64,000 nt of DNA from Actinoplanes regularis (GCF_900188005.1 NZ_FZNR01000007.1:310001-374000); one strand, 5' to 3'. Positions 36,528 through 45,348 are shown, counted from the first letter of the stretch. Made by a program: numbers and translations. The notes: generated by a model not told the origin, from the sequence alone.

Positions 36528-37160
36528 TTGCGTACCGTCACCCGTGCTCTGGCGACTCTCGCCACTGTCGCGATCGCCACCGGCCTGCTGGCTTCCCCGG
36601 CCCAGGCCACCCCGCCCAACATCCCCTCCAAGGCCACCGCACAGACCGAACTGAACTCGCTCACCGTCGCCGCCGAGGCCAACGCGGGCACCTACGACCG
36701 CGACCTCTTCCCGCACTGGATCACCATCAGCGGCACCTGCAACACCCGCGAGACCGTGCTCAAGCGCGACGGCTCCAACGTGGTCGTCAGCTCGGCCTGC
36801 GCCGCCACCAGCGGCTCCTGGTACTCGCCGTACGACGGCGCCACCTGGACCGCCGCCAGCGACCTGGACATCGACCACGTCGTCCCGCTCGCCGAGGCCT
36901 GGCGCTCCGGCGCCAGCGCCTGGACCACCAGCAAGCGCCAGAGCTTCGCCAACGACCTCACCCGCCCGCAACTCATCGCCGTCACCGACAACGTCAACCA
37001 GTCGAAGAGCGACCAGGACCCGAGCACCTGGCAGCCGTCGGTGACGTCCTACCGCTGCACGTACGCCCGCATGTGGATCGCGGTCAAGTACTACTGGGGA
37101 CTGACCCTCCAGTCCTCCGAGAAGACCGCCCTCCAGACCATGCTCAACACCTGTAGCTGA
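36528..37160 (+). CDS. secreted HNH endonuclease (GmrSD C-terminal-like)
   Basis: 210 residues from a TTG at 36528 with AGGAG six bases upstream. A Sec signal peptide (ALATLATVAIATGLLASPAQA) precedes the nuclease core: DIDHVVPLAEAW with Asp116 and His117, and a downstream NQSKSDQDPSTWQP that supplies the Asn and metal ligands of this HNH subfamily. Four or so cysteines fit an extracellular disulfide-bonded protein. It probably digests external DNA. It is divergent from phoD, so the pair could scavenge phosphate from nucleic acids. A terminator follows. Confidence 0.88.
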   Translation: MRTVTRALATLATVAIATGLLASPAQATPPNIPSKATAQTELNSLTVAAEANAGTYDRDLFPHWITISGTCNTRETVLKRDGSNVVVSSACAATSGSWYSPYDGATWTAASDLDIDHVVPLAEAWRSGASAWTTSKRQSFANDLTRPQLIAVTDNVNQSKSDQDPSTWQPSVTSYRCTYARMWIAVKYYWGLTLQSSEKTALQTMLNTCS

Positions 37161-37167
37161 CCCGGTC

Positions 37168-37194
37168 GCGGCCGCCGTTCCGCACGGCGGCCGC
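37168..37194 (+). terminator. intrinsic terminator of the HNH nuclease gene
   Basis: GCGGCCGCCG (37168-37177) and CGGCGGCCGC (37185-37194) form a perfect 10-bp stem with a seven-base loop, starting eight bases after the stop, followed by CTCCTTCC. Confidence 0.8.
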
Positions 37195-37432
37195 CTCCTT
37201 CCAAAATCCTTTCCGGGTACGACCTACGCCTCCCGTGCCCAGGCCTCTCGGCCAAGCCCCGTGCGAGTCCCGCGCGGCGCCGTCCCGGGCCCCGACCGCC
37301 CGGCGCCCGCCGGGCCCGACGACGGCCCGCTAACGGTTCGCTCCACTTCCGACGGCCGCCCGCCGCACTCCCGATCACGGCCCGTTCCACTTTTGGGTCC
37401 GGCCTCCCCGACCGGGTACCGTCTGCCGGGCC

Positions 37433-38173
37433 ATGTCAGACCAATCCACCCACCTCCCGGCCCCGTCCCGACGCCGACTGCTGCTGATCCTCGGAGTGGT
37501 CCTCGCGATCCTGACCGCGGTCAACGTCGCCGACAAGTTCGGCCCGCGCCACACCGGCCTGGTCGCCGGCCCCCTGGTCGCCCTGACCCTGGTCCTGATC
37601 GCCCGCCGCGCCGGCCTCTCCTGGCACGACCTGGGCCTCTCCCGGCGCACCCTGCTCCCCGGCCTGAAATACGCCCTTGGCGCCGTCGCGATCGTCGCCG
37701 TCGTCTACACGGCCGGCGCCGCGATCCCGGCCACCCGGGTCGCCTTCCACGACGTGCGATACCACCTGCACCCCGGCGCGGCGCTGCTCACCGCGTTCGT
37801 CGTGGTCCCACTCGGCACGGTCCTGCTGGAGGAGGTCGCCTTCCGCGGCGTGCTGCTCGGCCTGGTCAACCGCCACCGCGGCGCCACCTGGGCGAGCATC
37901 ACGTCGTCGGTCCTCTTCGGCCTCTGGCACATCCTCCCGTCGCTGCGCCTGACGCAGGTGAACCAGGCGGTCGGCGCGGCCCTCGGCGTCGGCCTCACCG
38001 GCCGGATCCTCGCCATCCTCGGCGCGGTCGCCTTCACCGCCCTGGCCGGCCTGCTGCTCTGCGAACTCCGCCGCCGCTCCGGCAGCCTCCTGGCCGCCGC
38101 CGCCCTGCACTGGGCGACGAACGGGCTGGGCCTCCTGATCGCCGCCGCCCTCGCCACCACCAGCCTCACCTGA
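37433..38173 (+). CDS. CPBP family intramembrane glutamic endopeptidase
   Basis: 246 residues with about seven hydrophobic helices. The catalytic EExxxR motif is LLEEVAFRG (Glu133, Glu134, Arg138), with the second motif FGLWH (His166) and a later HWATNG. CPBP (Abi) proteases process membrane substrates, including prenylated or bacteriocin-related peptides. It follows the HNH gene after 272 bp holding short repeated GGCCCG/TCCACTT stretches, and is followed by a 19-bp-stem hairpin. Confidence 0.88.
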   Translation: MSDQSTHLPAPSRRRLLLILGVVLAILTAVNVADKFGPRHTGLVAGPLVALTLVLIARRAGLSWHDLGLSRRTLLPGLKYALGAVAIVAVVYTAGAAIPATRVAFHDVRYHLHPGAALLTAFVVVPLGTVLLEEVAFRGVLLGLVNRHRGATWASITSSVLFGLWHILPSLRLTQVNQAVGAALGVGLTGRILAILGAVAFTALAGLLLCELRRRSGSLLAAAALHWATNGLGLLIAAALATTSLT

Positions 38174-38273
38174 ACCCGCCGGCCGGCTCTCGGCCCGGTC
38201 GGCCAGCTTTGGGTTCGCCCGCCCGCGCCGAGGTCCCGTGGCCGGCGCCCACAGTGGTCAAAATGGCCGCTGC

Positions 38274-38321
38274 ACCACCATCGGGCCCAGCCTGGTTCTG
38301 GCGGCTGGGCCCGATGGTGGT
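38274..38321. terminator. strong hairpin between the CPBP and NACHT genes
   Basis: ACCACCATCGGGCCCAGCC (38274-38292) pairs perfectly with 38303-38321 over 19 bp around a ten-base loop. It lies 100 bases beyond the CPBP gene and also beyond the 3' end of the minus-strand small gene at 38373, so it can end transcripts from both sides. Confidence 0.85.
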
Positions 38322-38372
38322 ATGAACGTTGGACGGCCACGGGGTGGCCGGACTTCCGTACTCAGGCCGGCG

Positions 38373-38516
38373 CTATGTCAAGTGGGCGAGCAGCCAGTCG
38401 GCCACCGCGCGGGTGGCGCCGGCGAGCACGCCGGTGATCGCGGCGAGGGCGATCCGGGTCCGGGGATCGTCCGGGCGGCGGTCGGGCCGGCGTGGTGCTC
38501 GGGTCGGTCGGGTCAT
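38373..38516 (-). CDS. 47-residue single-helix membrane peptide
   Basis: ATG at 38516, stop TAG at 38373-38375. AGGGAG lies six bases before the start. The product opens with a very basic tail (MTRPTRAPRRPDRRPDDP), then a hydrophobic helix (IALAAITGVLAGATRAVADW) and LLAHLT. It is divergent from the NACHT-HEAT gene. Such basic-plus-helix peptides are common both as harmless small membrane proteins and as type I toxins; I cannot decide. No homologue is known to me. Confidence 0.5.
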   Translation of the reverse strand: MTRPTRAPRRPDRRPDDPRTRIALAAITGVLAGATRAVADWLLAHLT

Positions 38517-38665
38517 CGGATACTCCCTGAGCGTCTGCGATGGAACGGGGGAGCCGGCGCCGGCTGTGCGTCCCAGCTTCGAGTCACTCGGCGGGGGTCG
38601 ATCCCAGAGCCGATGAGTGCCGACCGATAGCGACGGCGCTCCAGCTCGGGCATTCTCGATAGACG

Positions 38666-41600
38666 ATGGATGCCGACGAGTCCCGACCGGAGAACCGCCG
38701 TGCCCGGCCGCTGGAGCCCGCTGAACTCCCCGCCGGGCCGGAACGCGATCTGCACAAGGCCCTCTACCAGCTGTACGCGGAGGCGGACTGCCCCCGGCTC
38801 GATGAGCTGGTCAGGATGATCGCCGCCGACGACCGTCTTCCCGGGGCGCCGAAGAAGGATCTGATCAGCAAGATCATCCGTGCCGATGGGCTGGGATCAC
38901 AGCAGGACACGGTCACCGTCGCGGTGGCGCTGGCCCGGGCCGCGGGCCGCGAGGACACGGCTCGGACAGCGGAGCGGGTCCGCCGGCTGTGGGTCGCCGC
39001 CCGCACGACGCCGACACCCCGGCTGCCCCTGGACGACCTGGTCGAGAACTACCTGGCCCGGCTGCGAGGCCGGTACGGACAGCTGGACATCGACTCCCTG
39101 CTGCCGTTGGACAGTCAGGAGGAGCGGATCCCGATCGGCGTACGTGAGGTGTTCGTCGCGCAGCACGTCCGAGCGGACCCGCCGCCGGTCGAGCTGCCCC
39201 GCGAGCTGTGGCATCGGCTGGCCGAGTCCGGGGCGGTCGAGGACCGGGACCTGCCGGAGGATCTCGATCGGACGCTCCTGGCCCGGGTCCGTCAGTCGTA
39301 CGAGGCCCGCCCGGCCCGGCCGGTGCTCGACGTCCTGGCCGAACCCGGTGGGCAGCGGACGGTGGTGCTCGGTGACCCCGGCGCGGGCAAGTCGACCCTG
39401 GCCCGGTACCTGGCCGTGGCCCTCGCCCAGCGCACCGACGGGGTTCTCCCGGCCGCCCTCACCGGGCTGTTACCGGTCCTGATCGAGTTGCGCGGTTACG
39501 CCGAGCCGCGCTGGCGCGACAGCAGCTTCCTGGACTACCTCGACCAGCAGCACCGGTACACCGACGATCGGCTCGGACTGCCCCGCGACCTGCTCGAACG
39601 GCTCCTGAACGGCTACGGCCAGGTGCTGTTCATCTTCGACGGGCTGGACGAGCTGTTCGACCGCAAGGACCGGGAGACGGTCAGCCATCAGATCACCGGT
39701 TTCGCCGCCCGCTACCCCGGCGCCCGGGTGCTGGTCACCTCCCGGTACGTCGGCTACCAGCGCGGCGCCTTCGACGCGGCCGGGTTCAGCCACCACATGC
39801 TGCAGGACCTGCACCGCGACCAGATCGCCGGCTTCGCGCAGCGCTGGTACCGCATCGCCTGCCCCGGCAACCCGGCCGACGCCGCCCGGCTCAAGGACCG
39901 CCTGCTGACCGCGGTCGACGGCTCCCGCGCGGTCCGGGAACTGGCCGGCAACCCACTGTTGCTGACCATCCTGGCGGTCATCGGCCGCCGTCGCGAACTG
40001 CCCCGGGACCGGCGCAGCGTCTACGAGCACGCGGTCACCGTGCTCGTCGAACACTGGGAGGTCAGCAAACACCTCGCCGCCGCCGCGCCGGGCCTGCCGG
40101 AGCTGGACCGCGAGGACAAGCTCGAGCTGCTCCGGCTGATCGCCCGCCGGATGCAGGACGGCCCGTCCGGGCTGGCCGGCAACCACATCGCCGGCGCCGA
40201 CCTGCTCACCATGTTCGAGACCTACCTGCGGGAGAGCCACGCCCTGGCGCCGGGCCCGGCCCGCGTCGCCGCCCGGGCGATGCTGGAGCAGTTCCGGCAC
40301 CGCAACTTCATCCTCAGCCGCTTCGGCGGCTCGGTGTACGGCTTCGTCCACCGGGCCTTCCTCGAGTACCTGGCCGCCGCCGACATCGACATCCGCTTCG
40401 CCAACCGCGAGCTGTCCGAGAACGACCTCATCGAAGGCGTCTTCTTCCGGCGTTACAACGACCCGGCCTGGCACGAGGTCCTGCTCCTGCTCACCGGAAT
40501 GCGCGAACACTTCGCCGGCGCCATCCTCGACCGCCTCCTCACCGCCGACCCACTGTGGTACCTACGCCCCGACACGCTGCCCCAGCACCTGCTGCTCGCG
40601 ATCCGCTGCCTCGCGGAGATCCGCAAACCCGGCGCCATCCACCGGCAGAACATCGCGATTGCCCGGGCCCTCACCGACCTGCTCGAAACCGTCACCGATC
40701 GGCCGTTCGACCTGGCCCTGCCCACCGCAATCCGGCAGACGATCGTTCCCGTCATGACCGGCCTCGGCCCGCGCTGGACCGGCCGTGACCACTATCTGGG
40801 CTGGTATCGCATCCGCAGCCGCGTCATTTCCGATACCGAGTACAGCTCCACCGAGGCCGTACCCCTTGCCACCCTCATCGCTGCGGCGCTCGGCACCAGT
40901 AGCACCGTCCAGCAACTACGCACCACCGCCGTCCTCGGCACGCATGTGACGATCCGACGGGCTGCGGTGCAGGCCATCGCCGTGGTTTGGCCCGATGACC
41001 CGGACACCTCGCGGTGGCTGCGCGGCCGTGTCACCACCGACCCGGACCCGTTCGTGCGGGAGGCGGCCGTGCTGGCCATCGCCGTGGGCTGGCCCGGCGA
41101 CCCTGACACCTTGCCCCTGCTGCGTGACCACGCCGCTAACGACCCCTCCCCGTACGTGCGGGAGGCCGCGGTACGGGCCATCGTGATCGGGTGGCCCGGC
41201 GACCCTGACATCTTGTCCTGGTTGCGCGATCGTGCCGCTACCGACCCCTTCCCGTTCGTGCGGGAGGCTGCGGTACTGGCCATCGCCGTGGGCTGGTCCG
41301 ACCATCCTGACGCCTTATCTTGGCTGCGTGGCCGTGCCGCCATCGACTCCGACGAGTCCGTACGGCAAGGTGTTGCGCGGGCCATCGTGGTCGGTTGGCC
41401 CGGCGATCCTGACTCTCTGCCGTGGCTGTGTGACCGTGCCGCCACCGACGACTTCGCGACGGTGCGGGAGGCCGCGGTGCGGGCCATCGCCGTGGGCTGG
41501 GCCGACGACCGTGGCGCCCTGCCGTTGCTGCGCAACCGTGCCACCGCTGACTCCGACGAGTCGGTGCGGGAGGCCGCGGTGCGGGCCGTCGCCGTCGGCT

Positions 41601-42574
41601 GGTCCGACGACCCTGGCGTCTTGTCGTGGCTGCGTGGCTGTGCCGTCACCGATCCCGACGGGCCCGTGCGGGGGGCCGCGGTGCGGGCCGTTGCCGCTGG
41701 CTGGTCCAACGACCCTGGCGTCTTGTCGTGGCTGCGTGGCTGTGCCGTCACCGATCCCGACGGGTCCGTGCGGCGGGTTGCGGTGGAGGCCGTTGCCGCT
41801 GGCTGGTCCGATGAGCCTGATGCTTTGTCGTGGCTGCGTGGCTGTGCCGTCACCGATCCCGACGGGCCCGTGCGGCGGGTTGCGGTGGAGGCCGTTGCCG
41901 CTGGCTGGTCCGATGAGCCTGATGCTTTGTCGTGGCTGCGTGGCCGTGCCGTGACCGATCCCGACGGGCCCGTGCGGGGGGCCGCGGTGCGGGCCGTCGC
42001 CGTCGGCTGGTCCGACGACCCTGGCGTCTTGTCGTGGCTGCGTGGCCGTGCCGTGACCGATCCCGACGGGTCCGTGCGGGGGGCCGGGGTGCGGGCCGTT
42101 GCCGCTGGCTGGTCCGATGAGCCTGATGCTTTGTCGTGGCTGCGTGGCTGTGCCGTCGCTGACCGTGACGGTTCGGTGCGGCGGGTTGCGGTGGAGGCCG
42201 TTGCCGCCGGTTGGTCCGAGGACCCTGGCGTCTTGTCGTGGCTGCATGGCCGTGCCACCACCGACCCAGACCCGTTCGTGCGGAAAGCCGCGGTGCAGGC
42301 CATCGGCGCCGGTTGGTCCAGTGACCCTGACGCCCTGACCTTGCTACGTGACCGCACCGTCACCGACCCTGATGGGATCGTGCGGACGGTTGCGCTTCAA
42401 GCGGTAGTGGCCGGTTGGTTCGACGACCCTGGCACCCTGCCTCTGCTGCGTGACCGTGCCTCCATCGAGGAGCCGTTCGTGCGGGAGGCCGCGGTGCGGG
42501 CAATCGCCGCCGGCTGGCCCGACAAGCGGGACATCAATCGCTCCTCGAACGCGGGCGAGACTGCGGAAGCGTGA
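38666..42574 (+). CDS. NACHT NTPase with 16 C-terminal HEAT-like repeats
   Basis: 1302 residues. Residues about 20-85 look like the degenerate helix-turn-helix found at the front of actinomycete NACHT/WD40 proteins. The NACHT domain has Walker A GDPGAGKS (236-243, Lys242), Walker B with FDGLDEL (Asp325, Asp328, Glu329), VLVTSR (sensor) and GNPLLLTILAVI. A helical region follows to about 750, then 16 repeats of about 34 residues (pattern VREAAVRAIAVGW, then LxWLRxRA) to the end. Bacterial NACHT proteins of this layout include antiphage NLR-like proteins, so a defence role is plausible but unproven. No nuclease or TIR effector domain is visible. Codon use in repeats 7-13 (TTG, GTT, GCT, TGT) differs from neighbours. 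Confidence 0.88.
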   Translation: MDADESRPENRRARPLEPAELPAGPERDLHKALYQLYAEADCPRLDELVRMIAADDRLPGAPKKDLISKIIRADGLGSQQDTVTVAVALARAAGREDTARTAERVRRLWVAARTTPTPRLPLDDLVENYLARLRGRYGQLDIDSLLPLDSQEERIPIGVREVFVAQHVRADPPPVELPRELWHRLAESGAVEDRDLPEDLDRTLLARVRQSYEARPARPVLDVLAEPGGQRTVVLGDPGAGKSTLARYLAVALAQRTDGVLPAALTGLLPVLIELRGYAEPRWRDSSFLDYLDQQHRYTDDRLGLPRDLLERLLNGYGQVLFIFDGLDELFDRKDRETVSHQITGFAARYPGARVLVTSRYVGYQRGAFDAAGFSHHMLQDLHRDQIAGFAQRWYRIACPGNPADAARLKDRLLTAVDGSRAVRELAGNPLLLTILAVIGRRRELPRDRRSVYEHAVTVLVEHWEVSKHLAAAAPGLPELDREDKLELLRLIARRMQDGPSGLAGNHIAGADLLTMFETYLRESHALAPGPARVAARAMLEQFRHRNFILSRFGGSVYGFVHRAFLEYLAAADIDIRFANRELSENDLIEGVFFRRYNDPAWHEVLLLLTGMREHFAGAILDRLLTADPLWYLRPDTLPQHLLLAIRCLAEIRKPGAIHRQNIAIARALTDLLETVTDRPFDLALPTAIRQTIVPVMTGLGPRWTGRDHYLGWYRIRSRVISDTEYSSTEAVPLATLIAAALGTSSTVQQLRTTAVLGTHVTIRRAAVQAIAVVWPDDPDTSRWLRGRVTTDPDPFVREAAVLAIAVGWPGDPDTLPLLRDHAANDPSPYVREAAVRAIVIGWPGDPDILSWLRDRAATDPFPFVREAAVLAIAVGWSDHPDALSWLRGRAAIDSDESVRQGVARAIVVGWPGDPDSLPWLCDRAATDDFATVREAAVRAIAVGWADDRGALPLLRNRATADSDESVREAAVRAVAVGWSDDPGVLSWLRGCAVTDPDGPVRGAAVRAVAAGWSNDPGVLSWLRGCAVTDPDGSVRRVAVEAVAAGWSDEPDALSWLRGCAVTDPDGPVRRVAVEAVAAGWSDEPDALSWLRGRAVTDPDGPVRGAAVRAVAVGWSDDPGVLSWLRGRAVTDPDGSVRGAGVRAVAAGWSDEPDALSWLRGCAVADRDGSVRRVAVEAVAAGWSEDPGVLSWLHGRATTDPDPFVRKAAVQAIGAGWSSDPDALTLLRDRTVTDPDGIVRTVALQAVVAGWFDDPGTLPLLRDRASIEEPFVREAAVRAIAAGWPDKRDINRSSNAGETAEA
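40960..42530. repeat. 102-bp coding repeats (HEAT array), partly homogenised
   Basis: Sixteen units of about 102 bp. Units from about 41580 to 42180 are nearly identical at DNA level, sharing long runs such as GGCTGGTCCGATGAGCCTGA (starting 41801, again near 41903 and 42105) and TTGTCGTGGCTGCGTGGC. Outer units are much more diverged. This pattern fits recent duplication or gene conversion inside the array. Confidence 0.85.
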
Positions 42575-42616
42575 CGGCGGGGCTGAAAACGAAGGGACCG
42601 CCGGTAGGGTCGGGGC

Positions 42617-42916
42617 ATGCGTGTTCCCACTGCGGTGATCACCGCTGGTTCTCTGATCGGTGGATGGCAGCTCGCTCGCCGCACCGGTGTCCGGCCGCTC
42701 GGCGGCGTCGTGCTGGCCGCCGGGGGTGTGCTGGCCGGGCGGGAGTGGGCCCGGCGCACCAGCCCCGCTGTCACCGGGGCGCTGGCCGCGACGTACGTCG
42801 GAGCCTTCGGTCTCTCTCATCCGCTGGCCAAGCGGATCGGTGCCTGGCCGGCGGTCCTCGCGGTCTCCGCGATCACCGCCGCGGCGTCCTATGTCGCGGC
42901 CGACCGGAGGCCCTGA
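42617..42916 (+). CDS. small membrane protein, unknown function
   Basis: 99 residues with about three hydrophobic segments (VPTAVITAGSLIGGWQLA, LGGVVLAAGGVLAG, WPAVLAVSAITAAASYVAA). The start ATG is weakly marked. It lies 42 bases after the NACHT-HEAT gene and two bases before the flavin-type oxidoreductase gene, so it probably forms a unit with the latter. I do not recognise a family. Confidence 0.65.
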   Translation: MRVPTAVITAGSLIGGWQLARRTGVRPLGGVVLAAGGVLAGREWARRTSPAVTGALAATYVGAFGLSHPLAKRIGAWPAVLAVSAITAAASYVAADRRP

Positions 42917-42918
42917 CC

Positions 42919-43413
42919 GTGCGGGAGACCGCCGAGGAGATCGGTGAGCTGCAGCGGTTGCTGGACGGCTCCCTCGCCGGCTCGACCGCGCATCTGCGGT
43001 CGATCGTCGCCGAGCGCACGATCACCGCGGAGCAGCTCGCCGGGGTGCTGACCGGCATGTGCGTGCTGTCGCTCGCCACCGTGACCGCCGCGGGGGAGCC
43101 CCGGGTCAGCGCCGTCGACGGGCACTTCCTGCACGGGCGCTGGGTCTTCGGGACGGCCCGGACGGCCGCGAAGGCCCGGCATCTGGCCGCCCGGCCGGCC
43201 GCCAGCGTCTCCCACCTGCGCGGTGAGGACCTGGGCGTCTTCGTCCACGGGAAGGTCGAGACGGTCGATCTGACCGCCGAGCCCGAGCTGCTGGCCTACT
43301 TCAAGCGGTTCTACGGGGACGACGCGTTCGACTGGGTGAACGAGGTCGTCTACTACCGCCTGCACCCGCACTTCATGACCGTCTACGCGCCGGACGTCGC
43401 CAAGCTCCAGTGA
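42919..43413 (+). CDS. pyridoxamine 5'-phosphate oxidase-like flavin/F420-binding protein
   Basis: 164 residues from the GTG at 42919, with GGAGG eight bases upstream. After an N-terminal helix pair (about 1-45) comes the split-barrel core: GMCVLSLATVTAAGEPRVSAVDG, FGTARTAAKARHLAARPAASVSH and GVFVHGKVETVDL (each a separate strand block). Members bind FMN, F420 or heme; the cofactor is not decidable here. Ends at a bidirectional hairpin. Confidence 0.8.
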   Translation: MRETAEEIGELQRLLDGSLAGSTAHLRSIVAERTITAEQLAGVLTGMCVLSLATVTAAGEPRVSAVDGHFLHGRWVFGTARTAAKARHLAARPAASVSHLRGEDLGVFVHGKVETVDLTAEPELLAYFKRFYGDDAFDWVNEVVYYRLHPHFMTVYAPDVAKLQ

Positions 43414-43414
43414 A

Positions 43415-43448
43415 CCGTGGTGGGGCCTCTGGGGGAGCCCCACCACGG
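43415..43448. terminator. bidirectional terminator between convergent genes
   Basis: CCGTGGTGGGGC (43415-43426) and GCCCCACCACGG (43437-43448) form a perfect 12-bp stem with a ten-base loop, filling the 41-bp gap between the oxidase-like gene and the convergent GH16 gene. Confidence 0.88.
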
Positions 43449-43454
43449 CGTCTC

Positions 43455-45146
43455 TCACTGGTAGACGTGGACGTAGTCGACCAGCATCCGGCTGGGGAAC
43501 GGGGTGGTGGCGTCGATCGGGCCGGGGAAGTCGCCGCCGACGGCCAGGTTCAGGATCACGTAGAACTGGTGGTCGTAGATCCACGGGCCGCGGGTGTTCT
43601 CGACGGTGTCCTTGACCGCGTTGAACACCAGTGTGTTGTCGAGGTAGAACCGCATGCCCTTGCTGTCCCACTCGACCGCCCAGACGTGGAAGGCCTGCGA
43701 CAGGTCGACCGTCGAGTACTTCTGGCCGTAACCGCCGGCTCCGTTGTACGCCGGGGCGTGCAGCGTCGAGTACGCCTCCGAGGTGTTGCGGCCCAGCACC
43801 TCCATGATGTCGATCTCCCCGTTGTACGGCCAGGGCCGCCCGTTGAGGAAGTCCGCGCCCATCATCCAGAAGGCCGGCCACAGCCCGTTGCCCTTCGGCA
43901 CCCTGATCCGCGCCTCGACCCGGCCGTACTGGACGTGGAACTTGTTGCTGGTGTTCATCCGGGCCGAGGTGTACTGCCGCCCCTGGTAGTCCTGCTTGCG
44001 GGCCTCGATCACCAGTGAGCCCTGACCGTCCATCGAGGCGTTCTCGCTGTTCGGGGTGTAGTACTGGATCTCGCCGTTCTGCGGGACGCCCGGGTCGTAG
44101 GTCCACTTCGCGGTGTCCGGCTTGGCGCCGGCCGCGCCGTTGAACTCGTCGGCGAAGACGAGCCGGGTGGCGGGGAAGGACGGGTCGGCCGGTTTGGCGG
44201 GCGGGTCGACCGGGCTGCCGCCGGTGCCGTACACGCTGAACTCCCAGAGCGAGTAGCCGTACGGGCCGCCGCGCGCCGTGCCGTACATCCGCACGTAGCG
44301 TCCGGTGCCGGTGGCGTTGATGACGTCCTTGAGCCCGTCACCGGTGGTGGTCGAGTAGATGGTGGTCCAGTTCGCGGCGTCGCCGGAGACCTGGATCTGA
44401 TAGGACTTCCCGTACGCCGGGTCCCATTGCAGCACCACCTGGGTGACCTGCGCGGTCGCGCCCAGGTCGACGTAGATCCAGCCCGGGTCGACCCAGCCGG
44501 TGGTGGAACTGGTCGCCCAGCGGCTCGCCGGGTCGTTGTCGAACGCCTTGTCGGCGGTGCACGGGTTGCAGTTGACGTCGTTCTGCTCGCTCGAGGCGCG
44601 GGCCGGTTTCGCGTACGAGAGCAGGCGGTTGGTGGGGTTGGTCGGGCCGCTGCCGGAGTAGACCTGGAACTCCCAGAACGAGTATCCGTAGAGGTCCAGA
44701 GCGCGCTGGGTGAGGTTGATCCGCACGTACCGGGCGGTTCCGGTGACCGTGATGCTCTGCTGCCCGCCGGTCCCGGTCGTGGTCGCGTAGGCCTGCGTCC
44801 AGGTCCCGCCGTCGGTGGAGAACTGGAGGGTGAACGCCTTCGCGTACGCGTTCTCCCAGTTGATCGCGATCCGGCTGACCGAGGTGGGCGCGCCGAGGTC
44901 GACCTGGAACCACTGGGTGGCGGCGAACGCGCTCGACCATCGGGTGCCGTTGTCGCCGTCGACCCCGGCGGAGGCCGGCGTTCCGGCCCACTCCGTCGAC
45001 GAGGCGCTGACCGGCTTGTTCTGCGAGACGAGCGTCTCGGCGGCCGCCGCACCGGTGGCGGGCACGGCGAGGAAGGCGGCGATGAGGCCGGTCAGGGCCG
45101 TGAGGACGCGTCTTCGCGGCCGTTTCTGGGCAGGGGGCATCGACAT
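43455..45146 (-). CDS. secreted GH16 beta-glucanase with two discoidin domains
   Basis: 563 residues. A signal peptide (RRRVLTALTGLIAAFLAVPATG) is followed by two F5/8 type C/CBM32-like domains (about 38-165 and 172-312), a Pro linker and a GH16 laminarinase-type catalytic domain (about 325-563). The catalytic ExDxxE is GEIDIMEVLG with Glu444, Asp446 and Glu449. It would hydrolyse beta-1,3-glucans outside the cell. GGGAG precedes the ATG. The 283-bp upstream region has a LacI-type palindrome and a longer perfect palindrome. Confidence 0.92.
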   Translation of the reverse strand: MSMPPAQKRPRRRVLTALTGLIAAFLAVPATGAAAAETLVSQNKPVSASSTEWAGTPASAGVDGDNGTRWSSAFAATQWFQVDLGAPTSVSRIAINWENAYAKAFTLQFSTDGGTWTQAYATTTGTGGQQSITVTGTARYVRINLTQRALDLYGYSFWEFQVYSGSGPTNPTNRLLSYAKPARASSEQNDVNCNPCTADKAFDNDPASRWATSSTTGWVDPGWIYVDLGATAQVTQVVLQWDPAYGKSYQIQVSGDAANWTTIYSTTTGDGLKDVINATGTGRYVRMYGTARGGPYGYSLWEFSVYGTGGSPVDPPAKPADPSFPATRLVFADEFNGAAGAKPDTAKWTYDPGVPQNGEIQYYTPNSENASMDGQGSLVIEARKQDYQGRQYTSARMNTSNKFHVQYGRVEARIRVPKGNGLWPAFWMMGADFLNGRPWPYNGEIDIMEVLGRNTSEAYSTLHAPAYNGAGGYGQKYSTVDLSQAFHVWAVEWDSKGMRFYLDNTLVFNAVKDTVENTRGPWIYDHQFYVILNLAVGGDFPGPIDATTPFPSRMLVDYVHVYQ

Positions 45147-45258
45147 GGGGGACTCCCTGAAGATGTGGCGAAAGTGTTTCCGACTTGGGAACTAGACGTG
45201 AACCCGCTCTCTTGCCGGTCACTCTGAACCCGGTCGCAATGGGTGTCAATGGCCGCTC

Positions 45259-45270
45259 GGAACCGGTTCC
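45259..45270. promoter_or_regulatory. LacI-type palindrome upstream of the GH16 gene
   Basis: GGAACCGGTTCC is a perfect 12-bp palindrome with the central CG typical of LacI-family operators; a further half site GCGGTTCCG follows at about 45275. It lies 112 bases before the GH16 start. Regulation by a sugar-responsive repressor is inference. Confidence 0.4.
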
Positions 45271-45322
45271 GGCAGCGGTTCCGACATCGATGCAGGTCAA
45301 GGCCGGGGTGACTGGTGGTCCG

Positions 45323-45348
45323 GGTCGCAGGTTCCGGAACCTGCGACC
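45323..45348. promoter_or_regulatory. 26-bp perfect palindrome between divergent genes
   Basis: The sequence reads the same on both strands over 26 bp, centred on TTCC/GGAA at 45335/45336, with flanks GGTCGCAGG and CCTGCGACC. It has no loop, which fits a dimer-bound operator better than a terminator, and lies 81 bases before the SfnB-like start. Confidence 0.5.

Noticed and set aside
36528-37160. HNH nuclease as the effector of the NACHT protein
   Set aside because: It has a clear secretion signal and its own terminator, and it is separated from the NACHT gene by the CPBP gene and a strong hairpin.
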